Shown: in pieces, positions 26,701-42,000 of the stretch
Numbering within the stretch: the first letter of the stretch is position 1
How the letters are laid out: every line of letters starts with the position of its first letter
NCBI RefSeq assembly: GCF_964340395.1
Contig: NC_135550.1
Coordinates: forward strand, 20,915,676 to 20,979,675
Direction of reading: 5' to 3'
Source of the DNA: Glandiceps talaboti
Taxonomy: Eukaryota; Hemichordata; Enteropneusta; Spengelidae
Length of the DNA stretch: 64,000 bases
Notes under the pieces: model-generated
Databases searched by the model: none
What the model was told of the DNA's origin: nothing
The model's input: the letters and a program-made list of their open reading frames with translations, nothing else
Program-made: the position numbers and the translations under genes

Positions 26701-29700
26701 ACTTGTAAGTAATAAGAACCCTGGTTGCGGTACAAGAACGTATTATTACTATTTGGAGTTGAGGTTTTACACGTTTCTTCTATCAAACTCATTCTACATA
26801 TATTAATAGCATAACTGTGAAAGTATATTTTCATAATGCTTATGATATTCAGTGATACAGAAGGAGAATACTAGTACTGCAAAAATTAATAAACCTATGG
26901 TACTGTAATAAAATATTATTATTTAACATCATCATCATTATTATTATTATATTATTATTATTATTAGAATGAACACTTAGACTCTGGTAATCTCTCTATG
27001 ATAACATAATAAATGTAGATATGATACATATGATATATCATTATGATATGAAATATTTCATGATATATAAAGAGTGTTGAAATTAAACCAGCAAAGAGTT
27101 GGGGCATTAAAATCCATGTCTGTATAAAACATAGTGGTGTTCCTAACTCTTTGTCATTATATAGTCATTTGGTATATAACATGCTGAGTCATTACTTTAC
27201 GTCAAAACATCTTGAATATAATACTCATATCCGAACCCCCCCCCCCATCAACAATATAAATGAAGTCATAAATTTGGATCATAGCAAAAGAATATGTTAA
27301 TCGTTTCCAAGAAATCATAGGGGACCTAATGCTCGATCTATACAAGACCTTGATGAACCCTGGGACGTGGCAAGGTATAATGAAACAATTATATATCGTA
27401 TCTACATTGGTGAAGTTGTCTTTACTATTGCATCGATCCTAGTATACCATGCACAAGCCAACTTATTGTCTTTGAACAGATAATATGGATTATACACCTT
27501 GGGGGTTCTACATCACGACAATCCATGTCTATGTCACTGATTATGTGATGCTTGAAATACGAGTCAAAACATTCCAAATCTCTTTATTTTCCCCTTTTTT
27601 TCATAAATTATGCTTGAGGAGATATAATTATATCATTCCCCAATAGTTTTCTTCATTCTGCCACAAAATACTCCTGACCTACAAAGGGTTTTGTCACTAC
27701 TCGTCTTGTTACTCGTAGTGACAAGGCCCCTTAGGTCACTCATATTTTTCTTGGCTGAACGAGGGAATAATAACTAAGTATCGGATGCTATCTGTAAAAA
27801 TAAGGCTGATAGATGACTCTGTTCTAATTAGATTAGTTAATATTAACAGTCTGTTATCATTAACGTTGTATTGCTGTGATGAATGAATACATAGATCAAG
27901 GCACTACACTATTACTGGTATATTGGATTTCAGTCTCCCAATTGCTATATCATGTGTACACTTACACTGTAATGTATAAATTATGGGAGTTATTTTGGTA
28001 ACAATTTCCTGAGAGTTATTTCTGTGACAAAGATAGTGAGCACTGTATTTCATATCATATATACTAATCGGGTATCAGTAATTCCTAGTGATTTATTAAA
28101 GTAACGTCGCAGCACACACCACATGTTTCTTTTGATTAATGGTACCAATATCTGACTGGAATCTAAAATGAATTTGAAAAGTCCAGCAATTTCAAAATAA
28201 TCCCAATTAAGATAACTATACATGTTCATTAGTGTTAATATTCACACCCATTTCATACTTTTTAAATTCTTACTAAAAATCAAACTGAACCTTCTTCCCT
28301 GAGCTGGGCCAGGACAACAGCTGAGTTGTGTCAATTAAGCCCTCTTGTTATTTCTGAACTCTCCCTTGAAAGAATGATATTTCAAACCACAACTGTTGTC
28401 AAAACAGGTACTATACTCAAAAATACACAGTACATGTAATTCAATTTCTGATCATTCATATATTTCATTGATAAAGGGGACATGGCAATCTGAAATCTTC
28501 AACCATCAAGCAACAAAGTAGTCAGCCTTCATTAATATAAACAGCCTCCATTAATATAGACCTGCCATTAAAAAATCCTTCGGGAAGATATACTATTTAC
28601 TTGTCCCAAAAATACCATAATAAAACTATATATTGTAACAACACTTATTCAAAAAGGAGTCGTGAATTGCCCTCGTGTTTCATGTTCCTACACTAAAATG
28701 AAGGTGGGTTTGTTTGTTTGTTGAAAACTCAAAACATCTTTTGAAAAATTACATCTTCTGTAGTGTGATTAAAACAAAATTATCAATCGGTTAGAAATAT
28801 GATTTAAAATATTCCTGAACAAACGTCCAAGTGTTTTCTCACCAGACATCAAATAACATCATCACAAGAAGCCAGTGTAACTGAAGGGAACTTTTTTTTC
28901 ACAGTACAATAACATTGTTACTCTCAATATGGTAATTCAAATTCATTAGTTTACATAAAGTTAAAGAAAATCTGAAATAATGTTCTATTTCTTGATGGAA
29001 AAAAACACTTTATACATAAGTCTTAGTTCCAAATACCCAACAACTCAATGGTGTTGAAAGGTGTACTTGTTAATATTTCAATAAAAATGGTCCACTTCAT
29101 GTTTCCAGTTACTGGAATCCATTGATCTTGCAGAAGAAGTGTTTCGCCTATGGACTTCAGGATACCTGGCTTGAAATTATCATATACTATCATGCCAATA
29201 TGTCAAATTGCCTATTGTCTACACGGAGTAAAAGTTGACTGTCTTTCAGATAAGTGTGATGAATCCAACAGGTGGTTGTCTAGTTTGTCAACCTAACAAC
29301 CTTTTAATGCACAGTTGAATATATATCTCAAAGTATGATATTAATAACAGTTCAAAGATGGCATATGGGTGTTCCTTTTAAAACATAATTCACAATATTG
29401 ATAACACAACAATACAATCTAGTGCTATTTTTTTCTATTCTTAGGGCAGGCTCTGGTAGTCCATATTTCAAAGCATGTGATAGTCCTACAATAGTCCCAG
29501 CTTGGGTTGTGATAATGAAATTCAACTGAATAATCACAATCGTGTATTTGCTGATTAGAATGATAATAATCTGCAGAAAAAGAGCCATTTCAATTTTGGA
29601 CCAGTTACATTTGCATATATTTCAATAAAAATTAAAATTTGCATATGTTAATTCCCATTCATAGTTTATTATCTTTCCTTAATAACAGGTATTTAGTAAT

Positions 29701-32700
29701 GATAATAAACACATTCAACATTTGTACATTTTACAAAGAATGATAGATTATTATAATGTTGTCCCATACACTTTGTCAACACACACATGGTGACCTTATA
29801 TGCATTGGGTGTTTTCATTCATCGACACTCCATCAAATTTGTCATTTTAACTTTTAATAATAAAAACAAGCACTTAGCCAGCAACTGTGTTGGTTGAATA
29901 AATAAAACATGTCATTGTGTTTAAATCTAGCAATAAGCCTGTATTCTGACAACCATGATTGAGAGTCAAGATGAATATTAAACTTACCGAAGCATTCCAC
30001 ACAAATGGTGATCAGTTTGTCAAGTGATGCAGCCTTGTACACTAACCCTGGAATCACAGGTTTGTCATCCTCAATGTAGTCTGCTATAGCCGCTTTTCCA
30101 TGCCAACTGTTTGTAGCATCGCCATTTGCATGTTCTGCAACACAACCAGCCATAGTTGTAGATTAGAGTTATGCATGACATAATAATCCACTTTTAACAA
30201 GTCATTGACACCGGCGATAATTTCACTGAAGTGTTTCCACTGCCCCAGATATTCAAAGCATACAGCAAATCAATCTGTACAGAAATGCTGAACTTCTGCT
30301 TATACATTGTGTCATTCACACAAGACACATATAGACACACTGGTCAAAAGCACAGTTTGCATTTATCTCCCTCAGATCTGTTTAGTAGAACTTGTGGAAC
30401 AGCTGTTCTCACTACTAGCGGTCACACACTGAATCAACTATCCAGCCAGACTACTACTGTTGTTTTGACAGCGAGTCTATTTCATAATCCAAAAATAGCA
30501 ACTGCATCATTTGATGTTTGGATACATATAAGGGTACATCAATTTAGAACACTGTTAAAGTGTATGAATTATTTGCATGTGAAAATCTCAGCCATAAAAC
30601 AGACCTTTCCAGGTATAGTAGAACAAAATCACTTTAATAAAACCAACATCGAGTGAAAAAATGAAAAAAATGACATAGTTATTATTACATTTGTATAAAT
30701 GACAATAAAATCAAAGCAATTTCCAATACATGTTTTTTGCTTAAGTGTATTGTTACACTTGTGACTGATATGTTAATGCCAGCATTATATATCCTTGACA
30801 TGTTCTGAACTTTGTCGTACGTTCCCACTACAACACAACCACTCACATTTCATAACATATCACCGTACATCAAATCCACAAATATTCCTAAATTTGAATA
30901 AAATTATATGACATGGGTACAAAAATTACAAAACTCCTGTCTTAAACTTTACGACTCTAGTAAAAATGAAAGTAAAATACTTAAATTATTCTTTTATGTT
31001 GAAAAAAATGTAGACATGATGTAGTTTACTACAAATTGATGTACCTGTACTTGCAATGACATTCAGTAAGCAAAAGTGTAGATTGGAAATCTCACAGCTG
31101 TCGTGTAGAACAAGGTAAACAATATTAGTGAAGCATAAAAATAGCAAATTAAAGGGTATAGTTGGACAAGAAGTGTTGTATAACAAGACATTCTCATCCA
31201 TCACCCCAATTGCCTTTTAATAAATTACTCAATAAATGTCACTTGAACAGATCTCAAGACAAAGTTCACATAATGATGGGGAATGGCAAAGTTCATGCCA
31301 TACTTTAAACAAAGCAATTATCCATTTATCTTAAGGTCATATATGAAAGTGTTCTTCTTTCAACCCCTAAAAAGGTGCCTCATTATATTATATACGCATC
31401 AATATTAATGCAAACTTTGCCAAAATTGCTGTCTTCAGCTCATTTTATTCCCTTACATTTTTACTCTTTGAAGATCACATTTTCACACTGCAAAGTTTGA
31501 AATTTATTTTTTTTTGATCAAAATATCATTACATTAAAAAAAGGTTTGAAAAAATTTACTTCTACATGTATGTGTATAGAGTGCAATAAAAGGGATATTT
31601 GGAAAGAGCAAAGCAGAGCCCAAACAAATATTATATTATATTTATTATATTATCCATGAGAGCATTCTCTTGTACTGATCTCTACCCAACGTAGATGTCA
31701 ACCATAGTTGCTTTGATTACTGACAACCTAAAAACAGTCAGTCTAAGGTCAATACAATAGTTTGAAATGCAACAGTGTTGCAAAGATGTATTGTTAGTAT
31801 GGTGGTGTGTTTGAAGAGCCTTATTAAGCCAATTGTTAACTGCTCTCAGGAAGACATTTTCTTCAAGAAATAGAGAATCATAGCAAACGAGCTACAAAGT
31901 GGATTTCTATTGGGTGATACATTGAGGTCAATGCAGGTTCAATTTTAATTGTGTTCTGATGAAAAAATACCATATAAAATCTGCTGTATGTTGTTTCAGG
32001 TTACATGTTGTTATTTTTTTTTTGTATTTTCTTCAAGATGTACGTTTATTTTGGTTGAAAGTGTACTAAATTGTTACTGTTATTTGATACTACACAGAGT
32101 GTCTGATACTGTACGGCTTCTTCAACATCACATACAATTTGTTTACAGAAAATGCTGTAAAAGTCACAAAACTATGTCAAGGGCTAACCCTTCATTGCTG
32201 AAAGATATCCTTATTTGGTATGGCGTATCACGTAGTTTCCTTCCCGACAACAGTCTAGTCATGACAAGAGTGACAGTTTACCATAAAATATGACCAGTTA
32301 TTTGTTTGTTTCTTTGCTGCTATCCAACCATAAGCAATTGAATAGTGTCTTTACTTTCACGGTGGCCCTTTTTAGCTTCTGTCAGGGAAGGTTCCCCTTT
32401 ATGCTTCTGTCTGTCTGTCTATGTGTGTGTCTGTGTATCTGTGTGTGGACATGATATCTCAAAAACTACTGCATCAATTTACATGAAACTTCCTATACAT
32501 CTTGCTTATGCTAATGGAAAGAGCTGATTAGGTTTTTAAAAACCTTATATGAATTATTTTTGTATTTCTCATTACTTGATTTAAAAATGTTATCCACATG
32601 CTGATATTGCTAGGTATACAATGTAGGTGTTCATTTGCCGAATGACTATCCAGTTGCCTATCCAACCCTGTTGATATCTTTGCAATATATGCAATCATTT

Positions 32701-35700
32701 GGCTGTTGCTATGGGTGTGGTCATGTTGCTAGACATATTTGCATACAGTTTTTTAATTAATGCTTACTCACTTGCCTTCCAGATGTTGTTATTTAACCAA
32801 AATATACTGCCATTTGGTTGTTGCTAAGGGTGTGGTCACGGTTGCTAAGGCCAATTGTGTCAAAATGTTTTACAAGAAAATCTGCAGAATAACATTTCTA
32901 GAAACATCTCACTAAGTTTCAGTCTCATTGACCAAGTACTTTTTGAGATAGGAGTTTTTGACCAAAATTCATATTTTTGCACCTAATTTGTATATCACTG
33001 ACAAAATCATTATATGCTTAATATTTCTTCATCTACATACCCCCAGGTGCATCCCCATTAAATTTCAGCCCAATCTGCTCAGTAGTTTTGGAATTAAAGA
33101 TATTTGACCAAAAAGACACATTTTTAGTCATAATTTGCATATCACTGATGGGATCATCATATCATGTTGTGAACAATTCTTAATCTAAACATGCTTAAAA
33201 ATGTTTCCACCAAATTTCAACCGATCTACCCAGTGTTTTTGAGTTTTACGTGTTTTTTTACCAAAAATCACATTTTTTGACCCAAATCACACACCAATTT
33301 CCCAACTAGACTCCCACATACACCCACCAAATATCAGGGCAATTAGTCCAGCAGTTTTTGACTTTAAGTTGTTTACACACATCCACACACACACACACAA
33401 ACACACAGACAGGCAAACAGAGAGACACTTTGCCATGCCTATAGCACTACTGAACCATATCAGTTCAGTTGTGCTAAAAATCTCAAATTTTTTTGCACAT
33501 CTTTGTGTTGACACTGACTGATGTCACGACAACCTTGGACTTCTAACAGTAATTCATTCTACTCTGCCATGATGTCTGACTGAATAAATCTGTGTGTACG
33601 ATGAATAATTCAGTCAGGATTTCTCGTACGTGTTTTACTTTTTAAAAAATGACTGGTTTATAGTTTCTTTACATTACCAAAGTGACTCAATGGTACCATA
33701 AATCTCAGAAATGTATATTGATAGTATGAATCATAGATGTAGACATACTGAGATGTTAGAGTGTATGTTGTCTCTACAATCTACCACAAGATGAGATCGT
33801 GTTTTTCAAACTTGTATTTGTTTGTGTATACTATACAAGTAACCCCCCCCCCTCCCCACCCCCAATAAAGAGATGATTAAACACTGAAATATTTAGTATA
33901 TTGTGTTACTATACCAACACCTATTGGTGAAAGTATTTTTATTATTATGCAAATGTTTAATGTATTTTGCATATTACAAGTCACAGGAGTTACCTGATTG
34001 ATTTTCCTGTAATGGTTTTTGTTGATAAATATTTGTATTCTCCACTCATTACAAAATATCCTTTGCAATCGTGATATCTATATCCCCACCCCCCACCCCC
34101 CTCCCCCACCACCACCACCACTCATACAGAACATCTATACTTGAATGATAAATATTTGACTTATTAACAAAAAGTTGGGAGAAAGAAATTAAAATTAAAG
34201 GTGAAAAAAAATATGTCACTAAACAAAAAAAACTCGAAGATTTTTTTGCCTTAATCCACTATTTAATAATTCTTGTGTGTTTTTTCAAAAATCTAAATTT
34301 GTGCAATTTCATATCAACCCCTGACAAAATGATTATGAACAGACATATTAAAATATAAACAAATGAATGAATGCATAACAAGTGCTCTCAACAGAAGTCA
34401 TACTTCGGTAACTGTACTTTCAAAATACTGTACTTTAGAGCATCAAGTGGTTTGCATTGCAATCAACCATACATGTATGATTTGAGGTGTTCTCATTAAT
34501 ATCTTACTTGAGCAAAAAAAAAATGCATGCCAAATATAATAACACAAATGAAATGGGTATCAGCTGATATGTGTGTTAACAACTTGCGAAAAGTATAAAG
34601 TCAACATCCATCACATCTGCAAATCCATCAAGTTTCTGTGACACGCAATATTCAAGTTTGATTTAGTACAACATTTTGGTTCAAGTACTGTCTCTGACAG
34701 GATATTTTTCTTTTCCTTTTCATGGAATCAAGACAGAATTGTGATTATAGTGATAAATTAGACATTAAATGACAAAATTGTTCTACCTTTGAAATAATAC
34801 TTGCTGAGTAAAATTCTCAGAAATAACTTTTTGCTGGCTGGTAATCTCAAAATCCATTAACGATATTAATATTTGATAGATTCTTGTAAATATCTGTTGA
34901 CCTTAAAGCATCATATGCGAGTAGTGAAAATGTATGTTTTTTTAAAATACCGCGAATGGCATTGTAGCACAACTGTACAGTTTTTAAAAAATGTTTATCC
35001 ATATGCTAGTCCATGCTAACAATAGGTTTTCATTTGCTGAATCCAATTGCCTATCCAACCATGTTGCTATCTTTGTGATGTATGCGATCATTTGGCTGTT
35101 GCTATGGGCATGGTCATGTTGCTAGATATATTTGCATACATTTTAAATTTTTTTGTTCACCTGTGTATGAATTCCTGATATTATCATTGCAATATACGTG
35201 ATCATTTGGCTGTTGCTATGGGCATGGTCATGTTGCTAGGCAAATTTACATACATTTTTTGAATGTTTATTCAATTTTCTATTAATCCCTGTTATCTTCA
35301 CAATGCATGTGATTATTTGGCTGTTGCTATGGGCATGGTCTTGTTGCTAGGCAAATTTACATACATTTTCTGAATGTTTACTCAATTGTCTATTAATCCC
35401 TGTTGTTATCTTTGTGAAATACATGACCGTTTGGCTGTTACTATGGGCGTGGTCATGGTTGCTCGGGATATTTGCATACATTTTTAAAATGTTTACTCAC
35501 TTGCCTACACAAAGATGTTGTTATTTAACCAAAATATACTGCCATTTGGTTGTTGCTAAGGGCGTGATCATGGGTGGGTGCTAGGGCCAATTTTGTCAAA
35601 ATGTTTTGAAGAAAATCTGCAGAATAACACTTTCAGAAACATCTCACCAAGTTTCGGATTCACAGTGACCAAGTACTTTTTGAGATATAAGTTTTTGACC

Positions 35701-35996
35701 AAAAATGAACATTTTTACACCTAATTTGCTTATCACTCATGGAATCATTGTATGCTTAATATTTCTTCATCCATACATCCCTAGATGCATTCCCATTAAA
35801 TTTCAGCCCAATCTGCTCAGTGGTTTTTGAATTATCACATTTTTTTACCCAAATCACAAACCAATGGTAAGATCATTTTGATTTGAACAATTTCCCAACT
35901 AGACACCCAAGGTAATGGACCCACCAAATATCATCATGGCAATCGGTTCAGCGGTTTCTGACTTTAAGTTGTTTACACACACACACACACACACAT

Positions 35997-36078
<82 letters not shown>

Positions 36079-39000
36079 ACAGACAGAGACGCCGGGCGAT
36101 CCCTATAGCACTACTGAACCTCAGTTGTGCTAAAAAATGACTATCAGCCTAAGGCTACAAAATGTATCAATACTCAAACTTCAAGCTGTCTAAATAATTA
36201 GAGCAACTGGAACAGTGAGACCTTACTCATCAGGTCATGAAATAAAAATTTTGAAATATTGTTAAAGTACAGTTTTCATCTGATAAAAAAAAAGTACCAA
36301 AGTAAAAAAAATGCAGTTTCTCATTTTTTGCAAGTCCCACTTCCACAGCAAAAAAAAAGGCAATACATTGTCTACGATACACAATGTTTAAAACATCAAA
36401 AATTCACTGCAGGAAATGCAAACAACGTCATGGCCTACTAATTAGTAATCAGTAACAATCACATGACTAAAATAAAAACGCAAACAATGTACATGTATAC
36501 CAGTGGTACCAATAATAATGATGCATGAAATTTTTTTTGGTTTCCCATTCTCCATATTGCTTGCATGTACTATTACTTGACTGTATGCATTTTTGTATTA
36601 GTATCAGTAAGCATTTTGAATGAGTACAGGGCTTGTATTCACTGATGATTTCAAAATAACAAACTTCCAAGTTATGTTGTAGCTCATACAGTTATAACTA
36701 CAGTACTCAACAGAGTATTTATTTCACGCTACCAACATAATTCAGGGTTCCATTTCTTCGTTCAGTATAGCAAACAGAAGAATAACCACAGATCTTTATT
36801 CACTTTGGTGACCAATTTAACAAATTTCAAATGTTTGGACTTAAGAAATGATAAAGGCATTTAACTTGGTTGGACAATTTAATAACACTGATTATCTACC
36901 TGGCTAAGTGGAAAAATGGTAAGTTTAGAATGGAGTATCAGATATAGAAATCAAAGACTTTTATATCAAAACAGCCAAGTTTTCAGAAATTGTCTATCTC
37001 AAAAAAAATAAAACTTGTATTACATGTATATGGTAAGTTGGTTGGTTGGTTCGTTCGTTCTGATGCCAATTAGCAATCAGAAGTTCAGAAAACAATGTCC
37101 TTCCTAATTTGGTTTTTACTTGGATGTCATATGCATTCCATGTGGTTGCTTTGAAGCTTATACAAAACATAAACCTGGCTGATTCTGCATTTCAGTTTTT
37201 GATAAACCTGTTAAAGCTATTACATTATAATAAGCCCACTCCTAGTAATTTAGTTCAAAGGAACAATGCTACAATAAAGTGGGAAAAATACCTTGAGGTT
37301 ATTTGACAGCCTGTGTAGTCTTAAATGAATTATGAAACCTGAGAGCTGTTTTTCTTGTGGACATTAACCTAAAATCAATCAATTTTGAAGCAAAGCATTA
37401 GAAAATCTGGCTGTTATTGTGAGAGAGACAGGAATCTGTTAGTTTGGCTATACACGTTAGTTTATTGAACAATAGCAGCCATCAATATCAGTGTATCAGT
37501 AATCAATGCACTACTTGAATCATTTTATTTATGTTGTTAAATATCTTGGTACAATACATCGATAACGTCATCTTATACGTTCTACGTTCCTTTCCAGTCG
37601 ACTCAATGTCAGAAAAAAAAACATGATTTTTTGACTACACAGCAATTCCGAGTACAAAGAGGAGACAACAAAATGAACATTGATCAAGTAGCTATCTCAC
37701 AGTACATATGAATTATATTATACGTCATCATCCTGGCTCTCTTTTGAATTGCTAATCAGTTTATTTTATAACCTTGCTTTTTAGTGGTGGTAGTCACCTT
37801 AAGGAAAGCAAGGGTTAAGGGTCAAGGATTTTTATTTCATATAAAAAAGACAACTGCAGTTTGCATATCTAGTTAAAAACATATCTAGTTAAAAACTTAC
37901 CACTTTAGTAATTGACACTGTTTATTTGAAAATTGCAGTAACATACAGGTTATTATTAGTGTTACCATATTACTTGCAGTCAGATGTTCATGATCACAGT
38001 ACACGTGATTGCAACAAAATGATATAATACAACACGAAAAACATAGCGTGACATATTTCAGATGCTTTTAAACTATATGTACTCTGGCACACTGTTAAAA
38101 TAATTTTTACCATTTTTTTTAATGATATGTCTTGTCATGTACACTATTTGATCGAATTAATGAAATTTTGAAAGTCAGAACTGAAAGCTACATTCCTAGG
38201 TCATAAGAACTATTAAAGAGTGCATAATGCACAGTAGAGGAAAATAACCATCTGTCAAGATATATCTGACATTCTGACTGCAACTGCTTCAGGCTTTTTT
38301 GAAAAAATGCCTCGCTTTTTGTTATTTGTCTAGTATTTCATGAATATTTTTGGATGCAAATGTAATTCCCACTGGCAATTTACAGACCTAAACCATGTAG
38401 TTGGCATTCGATAAGGACAAAAATGTCATTTCATATTGACATTCACGTATTAAAATATAAAAATGTCTCGATTTGACTTATCATTGTGCATTTCTCTTCC
38501 TTTTCTCTGGCAAGGGTTGGTTTGCCATATTGTGTCCTACTCAGGTCTTTTAATATGCACAATAGGTAGAGAGAGGTGGATTTCATGACTTGTTTGAATT
38601 GGGGCTTGAATATTGTTATTCGACATATGTTAATCCATGGCTGATCACACAACTGGTACTGTCTGAACACTCTATACATGCATTGTGAGAGACTGACAGA
38701 ATTACCAGCAAAATCTATTAAATTGTTATCACTTTACAACCATGCGTTTTTTTAACAACAGTGTAAATATTTCCGCCGAGTAACATCTTACACACATAAA
38801 TACCTCTGGTAATATTTCAAGTTTAAAGCTTGTAAACCTACAGTTTTAATTCAAAATTTCTCACCTAAATTTGCTTTTTTTTAAAATTGATGTACATATC
38901 AGTCACACAATTTACAAGTCAATGTTTTTAGATCATGTGACATGCTAAATGTAGGCATCATACCTGCATCATGATGTATCAGAACACCATACATATAATT

Positions 39001-42000
39001 TATATTTGGTGTAGAAACCTGACACATAATATCAAGGGCACCCGTACAAACTAGAGATTCATAAACAGTCATTAGTCATGTAATTCAACATACAACTTTA
39101 GTTTCGCATTTTGTCAATTTCTATGAAGCTTCGCAACAAAAGATTACCATAATTCTTTAAATCCCATTTGAGATTTTCAATGACAAAATTGCAATCCTTG
39201 GCTTTATCACGTGGCTTTCGAAACATACATGTGCACTGCACACAGCATATGACAGAGAGGTGGTCTGTATATATTCTCATGTTGTCTGTAATTGCACACA
39301 TATATAAAAGATAGTATAGTTTTCTTTCCCTATTTCACTTAATTACCCGCTTGGTGTGATCATAAAACTAAGACATTAAAGTACTGTCGGTTGGATTTCA
39401 AAAAGGAACTCAATTAACGGATTCCTCCTTTAAAAAAAAATTGTGCTATAGCTTGGAAATATATACGAAATGCCCCCGTTATCCATGGCGACGGTGAAAA
39501 TGATCATGCATAATTGACAACATGCATAACAAGGAAGTCATCCAGGCCACTGTATGCCATGATCAACACATCACCAATGACAATAAAACACCTTTTCATT
39601 CATTACCATGGCAATTTTACAGAAGTCATGTTTACACACCAATTCTTTTTATAATCACCATACATCTGAAAGCTCACATCATTTTTTCTTTTAGCAAAAA
39701 CTGTATAATTTTATGTCCCTGACCTTCAACTTTAACATTGAGAAATACACCAAGCTAATGAAAGCTTGTCTCCCATTGTAACACTAGTACTGGCCTGGAT
39801 GCATATACTTTTGAGTCTCTTTTGACACCAGAAATATCATACGTGACTTGAAATGAATGGAAGGCAATCAAGGCTTTCACAAACAAATCAAACCATAAGA
39901 TATTCAGGAATACAACAAAAGAATATATCTCTTTTTTGTTTAAAGCCTGCAAAAATTTTCCTAGAAGTGATAGTCAGTTATTTATTATTATATGGATACA
40001 AAACAAATACTCACTTCGACCTCGTATTCTCTTCATTGAGCCGGACAAGGAACGAATTAATGCCCGTTTACTGGTTGTAGTTGGCCTTGGCATTTTGTTG
40101 CAAGGGGTACATCCATAGACCTATATAGAGGAATATCTATGGTGAAATTTCGCATGCATACATTTTTTGAATTTCACAATCAAATTTTGCACATTTTAGT
40201 TAAAAATGAATGAGTTGTGATTTGCAGTAAAATATATGCATGTATCTATGCACGACAAAAGAGTAAATGATGACTACACTATTTTGCAGATGAAATTCCT
40301 TGCACCTTTCTCGTCATTCTTGACTTCATTTTTGGAGTGTGAGTAGGCTCTAATTGATGAGCTTGTAGCTATTCTCTAATATTCAATACAAAAAAAAATT
40401 ATTTGGCAACAACAAAATATATATGAAAAATTACCTTTAAGAAGGGGAGGGGGAGGGAAAATAACTGAGGCAAACCAAAGATGGCTAAAAATGCCCTGAG
40501 GAAATGTATTGATATTTCTGTGGTAATACCAGGTTGCTAGAGATAAGAGGTTTTTGAATGCATCACAAAACTGACTTTACACAGAGATGACGAACAAGAA
40601 ATTCTGACAAAGCAAAGTTTCATGGATAACATGTATCCATGAAAACAGTACGACAGCCTTACCTGCGCTGAGAGTGGTTTAAATTCTGCTGTCATAATTG
40701 ACCATGGACAGATGTTGGAAAAATCGGATAATTTTGCATGGTAGGTAAAATTCAGGCAAACGCAACATCATAGACAAACTCATAGGAGACAATGTACCAT
40801 AGGGATTACTGTTTTCAATGCGAAAGAAAGACACTGGGATAAACCATTTTTCATTGTGGGTAGGATGGGTTGAAATATCATGGGGTTGTTTTGGATGTCA
40901 TGTCACAGTTAGAAACAGTTGATGGTAATACAGAAGTGGTGCTGCTCATGGTGATACCAAATGTTTACTTGTGCAATCTGTTACAGATAAACTAACACAG
41001 ACAAATCTATCATAAAAAAAACCAAAGGGTTACAGTTGTCTTTGTCCATGTGTGAGATGCACAATAAAATCTGTCAAGAAAATTGCTGATATTACAAAGG
41101 TTATTTCTGATGTTACAGTTAAATCATGCTTCCAAAGGAAGAGAATCAATAGTTTGGTAACTAAGTAAGTGAGAGTCAGATTCAGAACAGAACAGAACAC
41201 CCCCCCCCCCCCCTAACAGAAATGAGCCATCCTGTTTCATGCTTGTCTGATGACGCACATTGGTGTTTAGGTAAGAATGATAAAGAAGGTGATGTGAAGA
41301 TGGTGTCTGTCTGACTGACTTACAGTGGCACTGTCTCCAAATAAGCCTTGCTGTACTAAGTACACTTAGCAAAGCCAAAGCAGAGTGCAAATAATAATGA
41401 TGACATATATTGACACCAGTCCCATCCTTTTGTGCTACCTTTAGAAACACATCACAAAGGGTGTTGATTGTTGCACAAATGTAAGTGCAATGATCACCTA
41501 ACTGATGACAAATAATGTCACTTCTAAAATTGATATGAAAAAGAAAATTTGAAAGCTTTAAGGAGAAAAAATAGACAAACAAAACCCTCCCTTTTCATTT
41601 CCCCAATTGCATTACTTCCAAAGATTGCTGTATCCCAGTCATGCGTCGTTATTATTATCATAAAAATGTATCTGAATACTGATTTGGGAATAATTCTTAA
41701 ATACAGGAAAGTAAAATTTCGCTTATTACGTACACTAGAGCACCAAGGTTAAGAAAAACACACAAAAAAGTATGTCACAGAAACGTTGATATTGTCATCG
41801 TCACAAGTTGCCTTGGTTGCTATAGCAACAGTCTGATGTCAGACGGTATTTTGAAATTCATAGCATAATTATGAGCAGACAACAACACCATGTGTACAAA
41901 GAACATGTCGCTATTTCTGACAATACTTTCAAAAATTCATGTATTTCAAAGTAAACATTACTATGCTCTCTGAAAATAAAACTGTCTTCAGCAAGAAGGG

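Larger units (their letters stand above)
24021..29987. other. RasGRP intron 2 (about 6 kb)
   Basis: No gene recognised. It contains the GACA/GGCA minisatellite (25256-25645), ATT repeats (26925-26967), a C-run (27235-27246) and a short hairpin at 27680-27722 (TGTCACTAC ... GTAGTGACA). A 78-codon minus-strand open frame (29352-29588) resembles nothing I recognise. Confidence 0.6.

Noticed and set aside
29352-29588. 78-codon minus-strand frame with a [18 protein letters not shown] segment
   Set aside because: No recognised family, no splice signals, and it lies inside an intron where the host protein is continuous.
41124-41582. 152-codon minus-strand frame
   Set aside because: It crosses a poly-C run, has no recognisable domain, no splice context linking it to RasGRP, and no coding-like conservation I can recognise.
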